From positions 1,588,509-1,652,508 of the forward strand of contig NZ_LT606948.1 in the NCBI RefSeq assembly GCF_900095185.1: 64,000 nt of DNA. Direction: 5' to 3'. A program made the position numbers and the translations under genes. Below, one piece after another: positions 42,595 through 52,039 of the stretch. Under the pieces are notes generated by a model that saw nothing but the letters and a program-made list of their open reading frames with translations, was not told the DNA's origin and made no database searches. Source of the stretch: Polynucleobacter necessarius. Its GTDB lineage: Bacteria > Pseudomonadota > Gammaproteobacteria > Burkholderiales > Burkholderiaceae. Every line of letters begins with the position of its first letter. The first letter of the stretch is position 1.

Positions 42595-43215
42595 TTAACC
42601 CGGTCTGAACAAGTATCCAGAGCGAGCTTTATCACGACGCCTTCTGAAAAGCACATCAATAAAAGCGGCCAACGCCCAGATCGCCAAGAATGGATCAAGC
42701 AGATAATCCCAGAGATTGGCCGATTCATGCCATTGAGCTGACCATGCAATGATGGCTATCGCAATAACCCAAACACCTTTAGTCCAATTTAGCAAGCCAC
42801 ATACCAACGCATAAAACAGAACTGCGATCAAGAAAGTAATCGACCCATATCCCCAAGCATAGGGATCAATCATCCCAATACCCAAAGCAAAGGGATAAAA
42901 GCAGATGGCAATAAAAACCACGGAAAATCTAAATGCAGTGGGCATTGGTTTACTAGAGGGCAATACTGAGCTCCAAAGCAGCAAGGTTAAGACCACGCTC
43001 AGATCTCCAGTAACGCCACGAACATACGCTATCAGAGGCAACTCCATGCCCAAGCCTAGTGGCCAAAATAAAACGTTGCTGATGAATATTAAGAGTAACA
43101 CTTTGACCATGAATGACAAAGGATTGGAAGAGAATTTTTGTAAAACCCATATTCCAACTACTCCACAAGAAATGGATAACTCGATCAAAGGCAAAGATTG
43201 CATTACCGAATTCAT
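42595..43215 (-). CDS. Multi-pass membrane protein of unknown function
   Basis: The intact 206-residue protein has six to seven hydrophobic segments, for example LSISCGVVGIWVLQ, VKVLLLIFISNVLFWPLGLG, FRFSVVFIAICFYPFALGIG and VWVIAIAIIAWSAQW. It ends in a basic tail (FRRRRDKARSGYLFRPG). I do not recognise a named family. Its ATG at 43215 overlaps the stop of the sialidase-like gene (TAATG), so it is translated with it. Position suggests a role in the same surface-glycan process, but nothing in the sequence shows chemistry. It ends 33 bases from the convergent terminator. Confidence 0.82.
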   Translation of the reverse strand: MNSVMQSLPLIELSISCGVVGIWVLQKFSSNPLSFMVKVLLLIFISNVLFWPLGLGMELPLIAYVRGVTGDLSVVLTLLLWSSVLPSSKPMPTAFRFSVVFIAICFYPFALGIGMIDPYAWGYGSITFLIAVLFYALVCGLLNWTKGVWVIAIAIIAWSAQWHESANLWDYLLDPFLAIWALAAFIDVLFRRRRDKARSGYLFRPG

Positions 43216-44477
43216 TATCGCGCCTCCTGATTTGGTACATCAGCTTCTTTTGCTTGAGTGTGAGCTTGAATTTGCGATTGAATCTCGCTGAGAGAATGCT
43301 GCAGCCATGGGCCTGGAAAATACCGATGACAAATCTTTTTGCGATCCCAGGTATACACCAGATGAGCATCATCACCATCAACAGTAATTAAGTAAGGATA
43401 AGAGAATTCCTTGCGTTGCGCATCTGGCAGCGCCTCATCATTTTCTAACAACTCAATGGTGCGCCACTGACCAGATTGAGGATCATTCATGATCAAGGCG
43501 AGTCGATAACGACCGGCTTCAATATTATTGAGCACCAAAATACGTGCACCACTTTTTAGAATCAAGCCAGTCACTGCAGAATTTGGATTAGCAATGGCTA
43601 AGTCCTCTACAATTTCCCAACTTTGACCGGCATTTTGAGTACGACTCACAAGTATTTGCTTGGGCAGGCCTGCACTTCGTGCTTGTCGAAAATAGGCGCT
43701 AGCATCTTGTGCATCATTAACAAAGACAAGTGGTTGTATCGCACTACGTCCGGAACTCATTCGGCGCTTATCAATCACTCTGTCTGCATCCACTCTGATG
43801 AGCTCGCCAAAACGCCCTATCCACTCATGATAGGCAGGTATTCCAAGGCGTCCATCTGCAAACTGTATAGCCCGAGACTTGACAAGCGTGCTTAAGTTCA
43901 GAAACGGCGAAGTAATGAAACGCTGCGGATTACTCCAAGTTAAGCCCTCATCATCTGATGTCACCGCAGAAATCGAACTTCCTGCCCAACCACCAATAGA
44001 AACGGTCACAAAGAGTAATTGCAACTTTCCATCCGCCAATCTAGTTGGAACAGGATTTCCAAGTTTCGCTATATATCGCAAGAGTCCCCTCTCAGCACTA
44101 ATACGATCCATCACTACAGTCGGCGCACTCCAATGAGCAGATTTCGGATCATAAACAGAGCTGTAGATGGAGACATCTGCAGCACCCTCACGACTACCTG
44201 CAAACCAAAAAGATCGAATGGCACCATCTTTTAAAGCAATCAGTGAAGCGGCGTGTACCGAGGGGGCACCAGTATCAGGCAGCCAAGCGGCTTGTGGTGC
44301 TGGAATAGCTGCTTTGCTAGATGCCTTAGGTTTGAGTATGGATTCTTCTTCGATCTCCAGATCAACTGTAGAGTGAGTAGAAGTGGCAAATGGCGCCCAA
44401 ACTGGACGGCTATCAATATGCAAGAAACCAAATACTGCGGCAAGCAATAAAAAACAAAGAGCAAGGACACGACTCAT
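43215..44477 (-). CDS. Sialidase-like (BNR/Asp-box) exported protein
   Basis: The intact 420-residue protein starts MSRVLALCFLLLAAVFGFLH, an N-terminal membrane anchor or signal. A beta-propeller domain follows with an Asp-box at SDDEGLTW and a weaker one at TQNAGQSW. Other landmarks are SIGGWAGSSISAV, RLGIPAYHEWIGRFGELIRV and SYPYLITVDGDDAHLVYTWD. BNR-type sialidases hydrolyse terminal sialic acid, but many members act on other sugars and the catalytic set cannot be confirmed by eye. The gene overlaps the glycosyltransferase gene by four bases and the membrane-protein gene by one. Probable site: periplasm or outer face of the inner membrane. Confidence 0.83.
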   Translation of the reverse strand: MSRVLALCFLLLAAVFGFLHIDSRPVWAPFATSTHSTVDLEIEEESILKPKASSKAAIPAPQAAWLPDTGAPSVHAASLIALKDGAIRSFWFAGSREGAADVSIYSSVYDPKSAHWSAPTVVMDRISAERGLLRYIAKLGNPVPTRLADGKLQLLFVTVSIGGWAGSSISAVTSDDEGLTWSNPQRFITSPFLNLSTLVKSRAIQFADGRLGIPAYHEWIGRFGELIRVDADRVIDKRRMSSGRSAIQPLVFVNDAQDASAYFRQARSAGLPKQILVSRTQNAGQSWEIVEDLAIANPNSAVTGLILKSGARILVLNNIEAGRYRLALIMNDPQSGQWRTIELLENDEALPDAQRKEFSYPYLITVDGDDAHLVYTWDRKKICHRYFPGPWLQHSLSEIQSQIQAHTQAKEADVPNQEAR

Positions 44478-46195
44478 CTACAAACATCCTTCAGGTTGGA
44501 TACGTCTGGATTTGCTACAGGCGTAGAAATCAGGTACTCAGTAACAAACAAATGCTTACCGATTGGTCCAGCCAACATCTCTTGAATTTCATCATTAGTG
44601 TGGCGCGCCCTCATTTCCATTCGTCTACCAACAATTTGACAAGAATCACAGAGCTCGGGAGCAACACCCAATGGTGCATGTACCGCTACTAGTGGATAGG
44701 CTTTTGTTAACCCAGAAATATCAGCAGCATCTTTTGCCAAATAACCGTGCAGCTTCGCACCAGGCAAGAGTAGACGATATTCTTCATCCTTAGCGCGATA
44801 GTCGCAAGGTATCCAAACATCCTTGCCCTGCAGTTGAGTGATGGTCTGCGTAGAGTAGCGACCTAAATTGCCTTCCAACGGAGCAAGGCTGCTAGTTAAA
44901 CCGCAATAAACCAGAAAGCACGCTGCTAATGCAATCGTCTTAGTGAAGTCTTTCTTCAATAATCCAAGCAAGACCATGATAATTCCTATGGCCATAGGAA
45001 TCCAATGGCCATAGGAATAAGTCCAAGTGCCAGCATCGTTCATCAATAGTGAAAGCTGAAGATTCAGTCCCATCCAAGTTAGTAGCGATAAGACTAACAA
45101 TTGCAATAACAAGGCAATGCGAAATCCCCATAAAGGCAATTTTTTCCAGTACAAAGCGATCAGCGCAGCAAATGCAGGCATGACCGGCAATAGATATCGA
45201 CCCGAGCGCTGACTTGGCAAACTAAACACAATCAAAAATGCGCCGATCAATAACAACAAAAGTGTTTGTTCTAAACTGAGGAAGCGACGTCCACGCCAGC
45301 TCTGAATCAAGCATGAGATCAGCACAAAACTAAAAAAGCCTGCATTACCAACGGTAGCGAGTAACAGCAACCAAATGCTGTCACCACCACTTAGCAAATC
45401 TGATAAGTAACTAGATTGGCGAGCGGCAAATTTGCCAGCGTTTTCGCCCAAAACAAATTCTTTCCAGACGACTTCTGGATGGGGGTCTAAAGCGAACCAT
45501 AAACTAAAAATGCCAAGTGCCAGCAAAGCAATCAAGATTAATTTATAGAAATCCCTTCTCAGTAATTGAGGAATACTCCACTGACGCCAGCGCCAGTAAT
45601 ATAAGGCCAGAGCAAACGAAGCCGGGACTATGTATGCAAAAGATTTTGCAAATAATGCAAAACCTAAACAAATACCGGCAACGAGCGGGAAAAAGAATTT
45701 CGATTCAAATGCACTCCTGCCCCAATATAGAAGCGCCAAAAATGGCAGCGATATCCAAAACACTTCTGGGGGGTCAGCCAAAAATGGGCGACCGTATCGA
45801 TAAGTCGCAAAAAAGGAGAGCCAGATGAATGCCGCTAAAGCGCCAGTTTGCGTTTTGCCGCTAAAACAGCGTACGGCCAAAAATAAGAAAAAGGCGGTCA
45901 GGGCGGTATATAAAACATTGGGCCAACGCAGACTAGCTAAGGTCCAATCCGAGCCCCAATGTGTACTGGCTATCCCTTGCCAGAAAATAAGTGGAGGCTT
46001 GGTATTTTGAATGCCGTCCATGTCAGATTGAAGCGGCAGCCATTCTCCAGAATCTGCCGTCATCCGCACAATATGCATGTAGGGATACTCATCACCGTTT
46101 TTAGGCACAAATCGACTATCTAAGCCATAAAGATAGGTCAATACACCTAAAAGCAGCATCAATATCGCAGAACGGTAAGAAAATGAAACTCGCAT
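44474..46195 (-). CDS. ArnT/PMT-like glycosyltransferase (family 39 type)
   Basis: The intact 573-residue membrane protein has about twelve hydrophobic helices. It starts MRVSFSYRSAILMLLLGVLT. The first periplasmic loop carries an acidic pair in NGDEYPYMHIVRMTA, and the next has NTKPPLIFWQGIAS; both are typical of the ArnT/PMT superfamily. FLIVFSLPSQRSGRYLLPVM lies near the middle, the KRxRYLLP-like helix of ArnT. A periplasmic C-terminal domain follows. Such enzymes move a sugar from a polyprenyl phosphate donor to lipid A or another surface acceptor. It is first in the three-gene operon. Confidence 0.88.
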   Translation of the reverse strand: MRVSFSYRSAILMLLLGVLTYLYGLDSRFVPKNGDEYPYMHIVRMTADSGEWLPLQSDMDGIQNTKPPLIFWQGIASTHWGSDWTLASLRWPNVLYTALTAFFLFLAVRCFSGKTQTGALAAFIWLSFFATYRYGRPFLADPPEVFWISLPFLALLYWGRSAFESKFFFPLVAGICLGFALFAKSFAYIVPASFALALYYWRWRQWSIPQLLRRDFYKLILIALLALGIFSLWFALDPHPEVVWKEFVLGENAGKFAARQSSYLSDLLSGGDSIWLLLLATVGNAGFFSFVLISCLIQSWRGRRFLSLEQTLLLLLIGAFLIVFSLPSQRSGRYLLPVMPAFAALIALYWKKLPLWGFRIALLLQLLVLSLLTWMGLNLQLSLLMNDAGTWTYSYGHWIPMAIGIIMVLLGLLKKDFTKTIALAACFLVYCGLTSSLAPLEGNLGRYSTQTITQLQGKDVWIPCDYRAKDEEYRLLLPGAKLHGYLAKDAADISGLTKAYPLVAVHAPLGVAPELCDSCQIVGRRMEMRARHTNDEIQEMLAGPIGKHLFVTEYLISTPVANPDVSNLKDVCR

Positions 46196-46376
46196 AACAA
46201 TAGTTTAATAGGTCTTATAGGAATTCCCAGTAAAACTGCCTATGCCCAGATTTTGCATGAGCTTATGAAAAATGACTCTGGATTGGTTATCACCTTTCAG
46301 AGTTTGCTTGATTAAGATGTTGATGAATCATTTTGTAACTAATGACTGAGAAATTATCAGAATGGAGATAAACCAC

Positions 46377-46709
46377 ATGCGAGCAAGGTATTTAAAACCC
46401 GCAATCCTAGCCTCTATCTACCTTGGCATTAGCCAATGGAGTGGCGCTGCTGTTGCCCAACATGCGGATGCCAGTAATTTATACAAACGTGGTCTTGCCG
46501 CCACCTGCGCCAATTGCCATGGCACAGATGGCAAAGGAGTAGTTGATGGTGGAATGCCATTAATTAACATCCTCACAAGCGAACAAATGCTCGCTCAGTT
46601 GAAGGCATTTAAATCAGGTGCACGTGAGGGCACCATCATGCCCCAGTTAGCCAAAGGCTACACAGACGAGCAACTTGAAATCATCGCTAATCAACTTGGC
46701 AAGAAATAA
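46377..46709 (+). CDS. fccA: c-type cytochrome, probable subunit of flavocytochrome c sulfide dehydrogenase
   Basis: The 110-residue protein from ATG 46377 begins MRARYLKPAILASIYLGISQ, a signal peptide with a cut near AVAQHA. GGAGA eight bases upstream fixes this start over an ATG 15 bases earlier. It has one heme-binding CANCHG and a methionine ligand candidate in GTIMPQLAKGYTDEQLEIIA. That is the compact class I cytochrome fold. It lies 14 bases before the flavoprotein gene, so the pair forms FccAB: electrons from sulfide pass from FAD to this heme in the periplasm. Confidence 0.9.
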   Translation: MRARYLKPAILASIYLGISQWSGAAVAQHADASNLYKRGLAATCANCHGTDGKGVVDGGMPLINILTSEQMLAQLKAFKSGAREGTIMPQLAKGYTDEQLEIIANQLGKK

Positions 46710-46723
46710 TAAGGAAGACCATC

Positions 46724-47998
46724 ATGGATCGTAGACAATTTATTGGCCAGAGCGCAGCAGCGATTGGCCTACTCGCTGGTTTCTCTGGACAAGCGCGTGC
46801 TAATTTACAAAAAGCAGAAATTATCGTCATTGGCGGAGGATACGGTGGCGCTACAGCTGCTAAGTATCTGCGCTTATTTTCAAACAACACGGCAAAGGTC
46901 ACACTGATAGAGCCTAATGCTTCTTTTATCTCTTGCCCGATGTCTAACCTGGTAATTGGTGGATCACGTAATTTAGCGGAGATCACCTCTCCATATGACG
47001 CACTCAGCAAGCGTCATGGGATCAAGATTATTCAAGATAGTGTTGCCAGCATTGCTCCAGAGAAGAAAACTGTCAAACTTGCTTCTGGCAAGACCTTGCG
47101 TTACGACAAAGCAGTTGTATCGCCAGGCGTATCACTCAACTTCAAAAGCATCGACGGTCTTGCTCAAGCAAACAAAGATGGTATTACCCTCCAAACATGG
47201 AAGGCAGGTCTAGAAACGGTCGCACTACATAAACAAATCGCTGCCATGCGTACCGGTGGCACTTTTGCCATCAGCATTCCAGAAGCGCCCTACCGCTGCC
47301 CCCCTGGACCATATGAGCGCGCATGTCAGGTTGCCAATTACCTGAAACAAAATAATCCAACTAGCCAGGTCATCATTCTGGATGCCAACCAAGACGTTAT
47401 TTCTAAGGGTGCATTATTTAAGAAGGTATGGGCTGAACAGTATTCTGGGATTATCGAATATCGACCAAAGAGCAATGTTGTTGGCGTTGATGTCAAAACA
47501 AAAACACTCAAACTCGAAGTTGAGGATGATGTGAAAGCAGATGTTTTAAATGTCTTGCCACAAATGGCAGCAGGCGAAATCGCTATCAAAACCGGCTTAG
47601 CAAACTCGAATGGTCGTTGGGTTAACGTCAACTATCTCAACTTTGAATCCACTGCGCGTAAAGATATTCATGTATTGGGTGATGCCATTCAAATTGCCCC
47701 TGCAATGCCCAAGTCTGCACATATGGCTAACCAGCACGCCAAAATCGCTGCAGCCGCTATCGTGGCTGAGCTGAGTGGTTGGGAAGTAAACCCTGCTCCA
47801 GTCCTGACCAATACCTGTTACAGCTTCGTCAATTCTAAAGAAGTAGTGCACGTAGCCAGCGTTCATCAGTACAACGCGGCTGAAAAGACCTTCAAAACTG
47901 TTCCAGGATCAGGAGGACTTTCTCCAGCCCCTTCAGTATTAGAAGGTGTTTACGCATGGGGTTGGGCGCACAACATTTGGGCAGATAGCTTGGGTTAA
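46724..47998 (+). CDS. fccB: Flavocytochrome c sulfide dehydrogenase, flavoprotein subunit
   Basis: The intact 424-residue protein starts MDRRQFIGQSAAAIGLLAGF, a twin-arginine export signal. The FAD-binding IIVIGGGYGGATAAKYLRLF follows, then SNLVIGGSRNLAEI. The redox-active cysteines lie in PYRCPPGPYERACQVANY and LTNTCYSFVNSKE. The C-terminal FCSD-specific domain ends GGLSPAPSVLEGVYAWGWAH. It oxidises sulfide in the periplasm and passes electrons to the cytochrome encoded just upstream. All key residues I can place are present. The terminator at 48026 ends the unit. Confidence 0.94.
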   Translation: MDRRQFIGQSAAAIGLLAGFSGQARANLQKAEIIVIGGGYGGATAAKYLRLFSNNTAKVTLIEPNASFISCPMSNLVIGGSRNLAEITSPYDALSKRHGIKIIQDSVASIAPEKKTVKLASGKTLRYDKAVVSPGVSLNFKSIDGLAQANKDGITLQTWKAGLETVALHKQIAAMRTGGTFAISIPEAPYRCPPGPYERACQVANYLKQNNPTSQVIILDANQDVISKGALFKKVWAEQYSGIIEYRPKSNVVGVDVKTKTLKLEVEDDVKADVLNVLPQMAAGEIAIKTGLANSNGRWVNVNYLNFESTARKDIHVLGDAIQIAPAMPKSAHMANQHAKIAAAAIVAELSGWEVNPAPVLTNTCYSFVNSKEVVHVASVHQYNAAEKTFKTVPGSGGLSPAPSVLEGVYAWGWAHNIWADSLG

Positions 47999-48025
47999 TA
48001 ATGAAACAAATGCATCTGCATCAAT

Positions 48026-48053
48026 AAAAAAGAGACCTTCGGGTCTCTTTTTT
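48026..48053 (+). terminator. Intrinsic terminator downstream of fccAB
   Basis: AAAAAAGAGACC-TTCG-GGTCTCTTTTTT is a perfect stem with a TTCG loop and a T run, 28 bases after the fccB stop. Confidence 0.95.
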
Positions 48054-48055
48054 CC

Positions 48056-48695
48056 AGAGGCCAATAAAGTGCAGCATGAAACCGTGTCAGCCAGTCACTT
48101 ATGCATCGGCTTACAGTGCGGTGGCTCAGATGGTTTTGCATCTATCACTGCCAATCCTGCCTTAGAGGCAGCGATTGATCTTTTGTCTCAACATGGTGGT
48201 ACAGGTCTCCTTTCGGAGACTCCTGAGATCTATGGGGTTGAACACACTCTCACCCGCCGTGCAGTCAGCCAGGCGGTCGGCGAAAAGTTAATTAAACGCA
48301 TCCGCTGGTGGAAAAATGAATACTCGGTTGGCCGAGCTGTCCAAATTAATGGGCAAGTAAGTTCAGGCAATCAAATTGGTGGCTTGGCGAAAATCTTTGA
48401 AAAATCCTTAGGATCCTCCATAAAATGCGTGACCGGTCCATCTCCAGGCTTTGATCCGGTATCTGCAACCGGGCAAATCGCAGGGGGAGCCAATCTGATT
48501 GCCTTTACCACTGGACGTGGCTCTATGTTTAGCTCCAAACCAGCTCCCTGCATCAAATTGACTACTAATACGCCAATGTATGAGCGACTGACCGAAGATA
48601 TGGATATCAATTTCGGGGAGAGTTTGGATGACACGGTATCCGTCCAAGAAATGTGGCAAAGGCTCTTCGACCTATTTCTTCGCACTGTGGTGTAA
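48056..48695 (+). pseudogene. Fragment of a UxaA-family sugar-acid dehydratase
   Basis: Immediately after the fccAB terminator a frame reads IGLQCGGSDGFASITANPAL, AAIDLLSQHGGTGLLSETPE, IYGVEHTLTRRAVSQAVGEK and IRWWKNE. It continues PGFDPVSATGQIAGGANLIA, FTTGRGSMFSSKPAPCIKL and TNTPMYERLTEDMDINFGE. This is the large C-terminal domain of altronate/galactarate-type dehydratases. The N-terminal part is missing with no start codon or ribosome site. About 30 residues before PGFDPVSATGQ are deleted in frame, and the last about 50 residues are lost (LFLRTVV, stop). The frame is otherwise clean, so the loss looks recent. Confidence 0.85.
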
Positions 48696-48764
48696 TGAGC
48701 TAAGAGAACTGTAGAATTCATCTTGTTCGCTCAACCCAGATAGAAACAAAACTGAAACAGGCTT

Positions 48765-49745
48765 ATGAAATTTAGGGATTGCTACGAAACACTCGGCGTG
48801 CCACGTTCCGCCACAGAAGCAGAAATTAAGTCCGCTTATCGCAAGCTAGCACGCAAATATCACCCAGATGTCAACAAAGAAGCTGGCGCAGAAGAGCAGT
48901 TCAAGCACATCGGCGAGGCGTATGTCGTTCTTAAGGACACCGAAAAACGGGCTGCTTACGATCGCTTTGGTGAGAATTGGAAGAACGGGCAAGACTTCAC
49001 CACTCCTCCCAATTGGAATGAAGGCTTTGCGTATTCTGACGGTGGTTTTGGCGGTGGACACCCAGGCTATGGCGGAGGCTTTGAAGGTGATCAAAGTGAA
49101 TGCTTTGAATCTCTTTTTGGTAGAGGCAAACATCGTCAAGGTGGTCGAGGTAGCCACTCTCGTCAGGGCATGAATTTTAAGGGCCAAGATCATCACGCCA
49201 AAATTTTGATTGATCTGGCTGACGCCTACAACGGAGCCAAGAAAACTATTGCATTACATGTGCCGGTGCAAGATGCGAGCGGCCATGTCAGCACTCAAGA
49301 GCGCAAGTGAGATGTCAGCATTCCGAAGGGAATTAAAGCTGGACAAAATCTTCGTCTTTCAGGGCAAAGTGCGCCAGGTATTGGGGAGGGTCCATCGGGC
49401 GATTTATATCTCGAAATTGATTTCCATCTAAACCCACTCTATCGAGTGGAGGGCAAGGATATATTTATTGATATTCCGCTAGCGCCTTGGGAAGCGGCTC
49501 TAGGAACAACCGTCAAAGCGCCTACTCCATCTGGCAGCACTCTGGAATTAACAATTCCCGCAGGTACTGTGGCTGGTCGTAAGATGCGACTCAAAGGTAA
49601 AGGCATTCCGAGCGCAGAGGCTGGTGATCTATATGTTGTTCCAACGATTGCTCTACCTCTAGCAGAGACAGACGCGCAAAAAGAGGCTTACCAAACTTTT
49701 GAGAAGGCTTGTAATTTCAACCCAAGAACTCACTTGAAGGGATGA
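48765..49745 (+). pseudogene. cbpA: DnaJ-class co-chaperone CbpA with one nonsense codon
   Basis: The frame starts [20 protein letters not shown] with a J-domain containing [11 protein letters not shown] (the HPD motif). A Gly/Phe-rich linker follows ([20 protein letters not shown]), then the first C-terminal peptide-binding domain to STQERK. A TGA at 49309 then stops it. The same frame resumes DVSIPKGIKAGQNLRLSGQS, PSGDLYLEIDFHLNPLYRVE and KMRLKGKGIPSAEAGDLYVV to 49745. A single substitution therefore breaks an otherwise full-length gene of about 325 codons. CbpA stimulates DnaK. A truncated J-domain protein of 181 residues could still be made. Confidence 0.88.
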
Positions 49746-50059
49746 TGGATATGACACAAACCAATATCACCTGGATTGAAGGCGCTGTTGTAGAAAATGA
49801 AGTGCACATGACCATCATTGAGCTTGCTCACGCATCGCGCACCCCTGAAGATCTGATTATGAGCTGGGTTTCTGAAGGCGTCTTAAGCCCTATTGGATCC
49901 TCGCCTGAGGATTGGCGTTTTAGCGGGGACTCTCTGAGAAGAGCAAAAACAGCTGCGCATCTCACGCATGATTTGGAGCTCAATGTGCCTGGTGTTGCCT
50001 TGGCTTGAGACCTGCTAGATGAAATCGCTCAGCTACGGGCTCGATTACCTCAGGAATAA
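49742..50059 (+). pseudogene. cbpM: CbpA modulator CbpM with one nonsense codon
   Basis: The frame overlaps the cbpA stop (ATGATG) and reads MTQTNITWIEGAVVENEVHM, IIELAHASRTPEDLIMSWVS, GVLSPIGSSPEDWRFSGDSL. A TGA at 50006 follows, after which the same frame reads DLLDEIAQLRARLPQE to the stop at 50057. CbpM-type proteins have a MerR-like fold with a C-terminal helix of this pattern and inhibit CbpA. Only the last helix of about 17 residues is lost, so a shortened protein might persist. It shares its fate with cbpA, its only known partner. Confidence 0.82.
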
Positions 50060-50067
50060 GCGCGGCA

Positions 50068-51972
50068 TCAAGCTTCTGAACGAGTGAGAAGCTGTTCCCA
50101 ACGTTGCAGCTTCTGATCTAAATTCACCGTAATTTCTGTCAGGCGTGCTTGCATGCTGGCTGCTAACTCAGGCTCATTCTTACAAAGAGCAGGATCACTC
50201 ATCGCAATACCAATGTCGGTCTGCTCTGCTTCTAGCGCCTCAATGAGTGCAGGCAGCTCCTCCAACTCTTGGCGCTCTTTACCATTGGGCTTTTGTACAC
50301 TAGTCGTTGCCGCAGGTTTGACTTCGCTCTTGACTTCTACTTTTTCAGCGGGCTTTGTGTTGGAATTGCTAGCTCGAATTATGTCGGATCTCGCTTTTTG
50401 AATCTTCCAATCTTCATAGCCACCCTCATACTCTCGCCAAAAGCCATCACCCTCATTGGCAATAATGCTAGTGACTACATTATCTAAGAAATATCGGTCG
50501 TGACTGACTAAAAAGACAGTGCCTTTGTAATCTTGTAAAAGTTGCTCTAGTAGATCCAAGGTATCAATATCTAAGTCATTGGTTGGCTCGTCTAAAACCA
50601 AGACGTTTGCTGGCCTAGCAAATAGACGTGCTAACAATAGACGATTACGTTCTCCGCCAGATAGGGTGCTAACAGGAGAATTCGTTCTTTCAGGCGCGAA
50701 TAAGAAATCACTCAAATAACTTTTGACGTGCCTCTTATTGCCGTTGATTGCTATCCACTCACTACCAGGGCTAATGTAATCTTCCAATGAAGCATTCAAA
50801 TCCAACCCTTCACGCATCTGATCAAAATAGGCTACTTCGACACGTGTTCCCATTGTTGCAGTGCCTGAGTCTGGAGCAATCGTCCCTAGAATTAACTTGA
50901 GCAAGGTTGTTTTACCCGCGCCATTTGGGCCTAATAAACCCACCTTATCGCCACGCAAAATCATTGCCGTGAAATCCTTCACAATCGGACGATCATAAGT
51001 TTTACTGACGTTTTGTAGGTCAGCGACAATCTTCCCGCTACGATCTCCAGCTGAAACAGCCAACTTCACCTGCCCCATGGTATCTCTTCGCTCAGCACGA
51101 CTAGTACGTAGTTTCTCTAATCGTGCAATACGAGCTACGTTTCGTGTGCGACGTGCTTCGACACCTTTGCGTATCCAAACCTCTTCTTGCGCTAAAAGCT
51201 TATCTGCTCGGGCATTTGCTAACGACTCAGCATTCATTTCTTGCTCTTTTAGAACCTCGTATTGGGTGAAGTTTCCAGAATAGCTGCGCAAGATACCCCT
51301 ATCTAATTCGACAATTTGTGTGCACACAGTGTCCAAGAAGGCACGATCATGGGCAATCAAGATCACTGAGCCTTGATACTCCTTAAGCAATTCCTCTAAC
51401 CATGCAATCGAATCCAAGTCCAGATGATTGGTAGGCTCATCAAGCAATAAAACATCTGGCATTTCCACCAAAGCACGCGCGAGAGCAACTCGCTTTTTAG
51501 TTCCACCAGATAGTGCATGAATCTTGACGTCTGCATCGAGATGCAAACGATCCAAGGTTTCATGAACACGCTGCTCCCAATTCCAACCACTCAAAGCCTC
51601 TAATTCAGATTGCACTTCATCCAAACGATGATGAGAAGCATCATCCCATTCACCTACACTTAACGCCTCATACTCTTCGCGCAAGGCCTTTGCTTGAGCA
51701 ACGCCTTTTGAAACCACTTCAAATACCGTTTCTTCAGCTTCAAAGATGGGCTCCTGGAGAACATAAGCAATTCGCAGACCTTGCTGATATTGCAGCAAGC
51801 CATCATCCATTGTTTCAATCCCCGCCAAGATCTTCAGGAGAGAAGACTTACCAGTGCCATTGCGGCCAATTAAGCCGACACGTTCACCAGATTCTAGGGA
51901 AAATGCAGTATTTGCGAGGAGGTCAACATGGCCAAAAGCCAGTTTTGCATCTGTGAGTACGATTAAAGCCAT
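50068..51972 (-). CDS. uup: ABC-F family ATPase Uup
   Basis: The intact 634-residue soluble protein has two ATPase domains and no membrane segments. Walker A motifs are GRNGTGKSS and GPNGAGKTT, signatures LSGGTKKRVALARAL and LSGGERNRLLLARLF, and Walker B motifs LLLDEPTNHLDLDSIAWLEE and LVLDEPTNDLDIDTLDLLEQ. The charged inter-domain linker of ABC-F proteins is present, and a C-terminal coiled coil with GKERQELEELPALIEALEAE marks Uup. Uup binds branched DNA and ribosomes and lowers transposon excision in E. coli. It converges on dead cbpM with eight bases between them. Confidence 0.95.
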   Translation of the reverse strand: MALIVLTDAKLAFGHVDLLANTAFSLESGERVGLIGRNGTGKSSLLKILAGIETMDDGLLQYQQGLRIAYVLQEPIFEAEETVFEVVSKGVAQAKALREEYEALSVGEWDDASHHRLDEVQSELEALSGWNWEQRVHETLDRLHLDADVKIHALSGGTKKRVALARALVEMPDVLLLDEPTNHLDLDSIAWLEELLKEYQGSVILIAHDRAFLDTVCTQIVELDRGILRSYSGNFTQYEVLKEQEMNAESLANARADKLLAQEEVWIRKGVEARRTRNVARIARLEKLRTSRAERRDTMGQVKLAVSAGDRSGKIVADLQNVSKTYDRPIVKDFTAMILRGDKVGLLGPNGAGKTTLLKLILGTIAPDSGTATMGTRVEVAYFDQMREGLDLNASLEDYISPGSEWIAINGNKRHVKSYLSDFLFAPERTNSPVSTLSGGERNRLLLARLFARPANVLVLDEPTNDLDIDTLDLLEQLLQDYKGTVFLVSHDRYFLDNVVTSIIANEGDGFWREYEGGYEDWKIQKARSDIIRASNSNTKPAEKVEVKSEVKPAATTSVQKPNGKERQELEELPALIEALEAEQTDIGIAMSDPALCKNEPELAASMQARLTEITVNLDQKLQRWEQLLTRSEA

Positions 51973-52039
51973 GGCGACATTATCGTCACGTCGTCAAAAG
52001 ACGAGATATTTTGCTCAATGTCTGCGAGACTAGCTCTGT

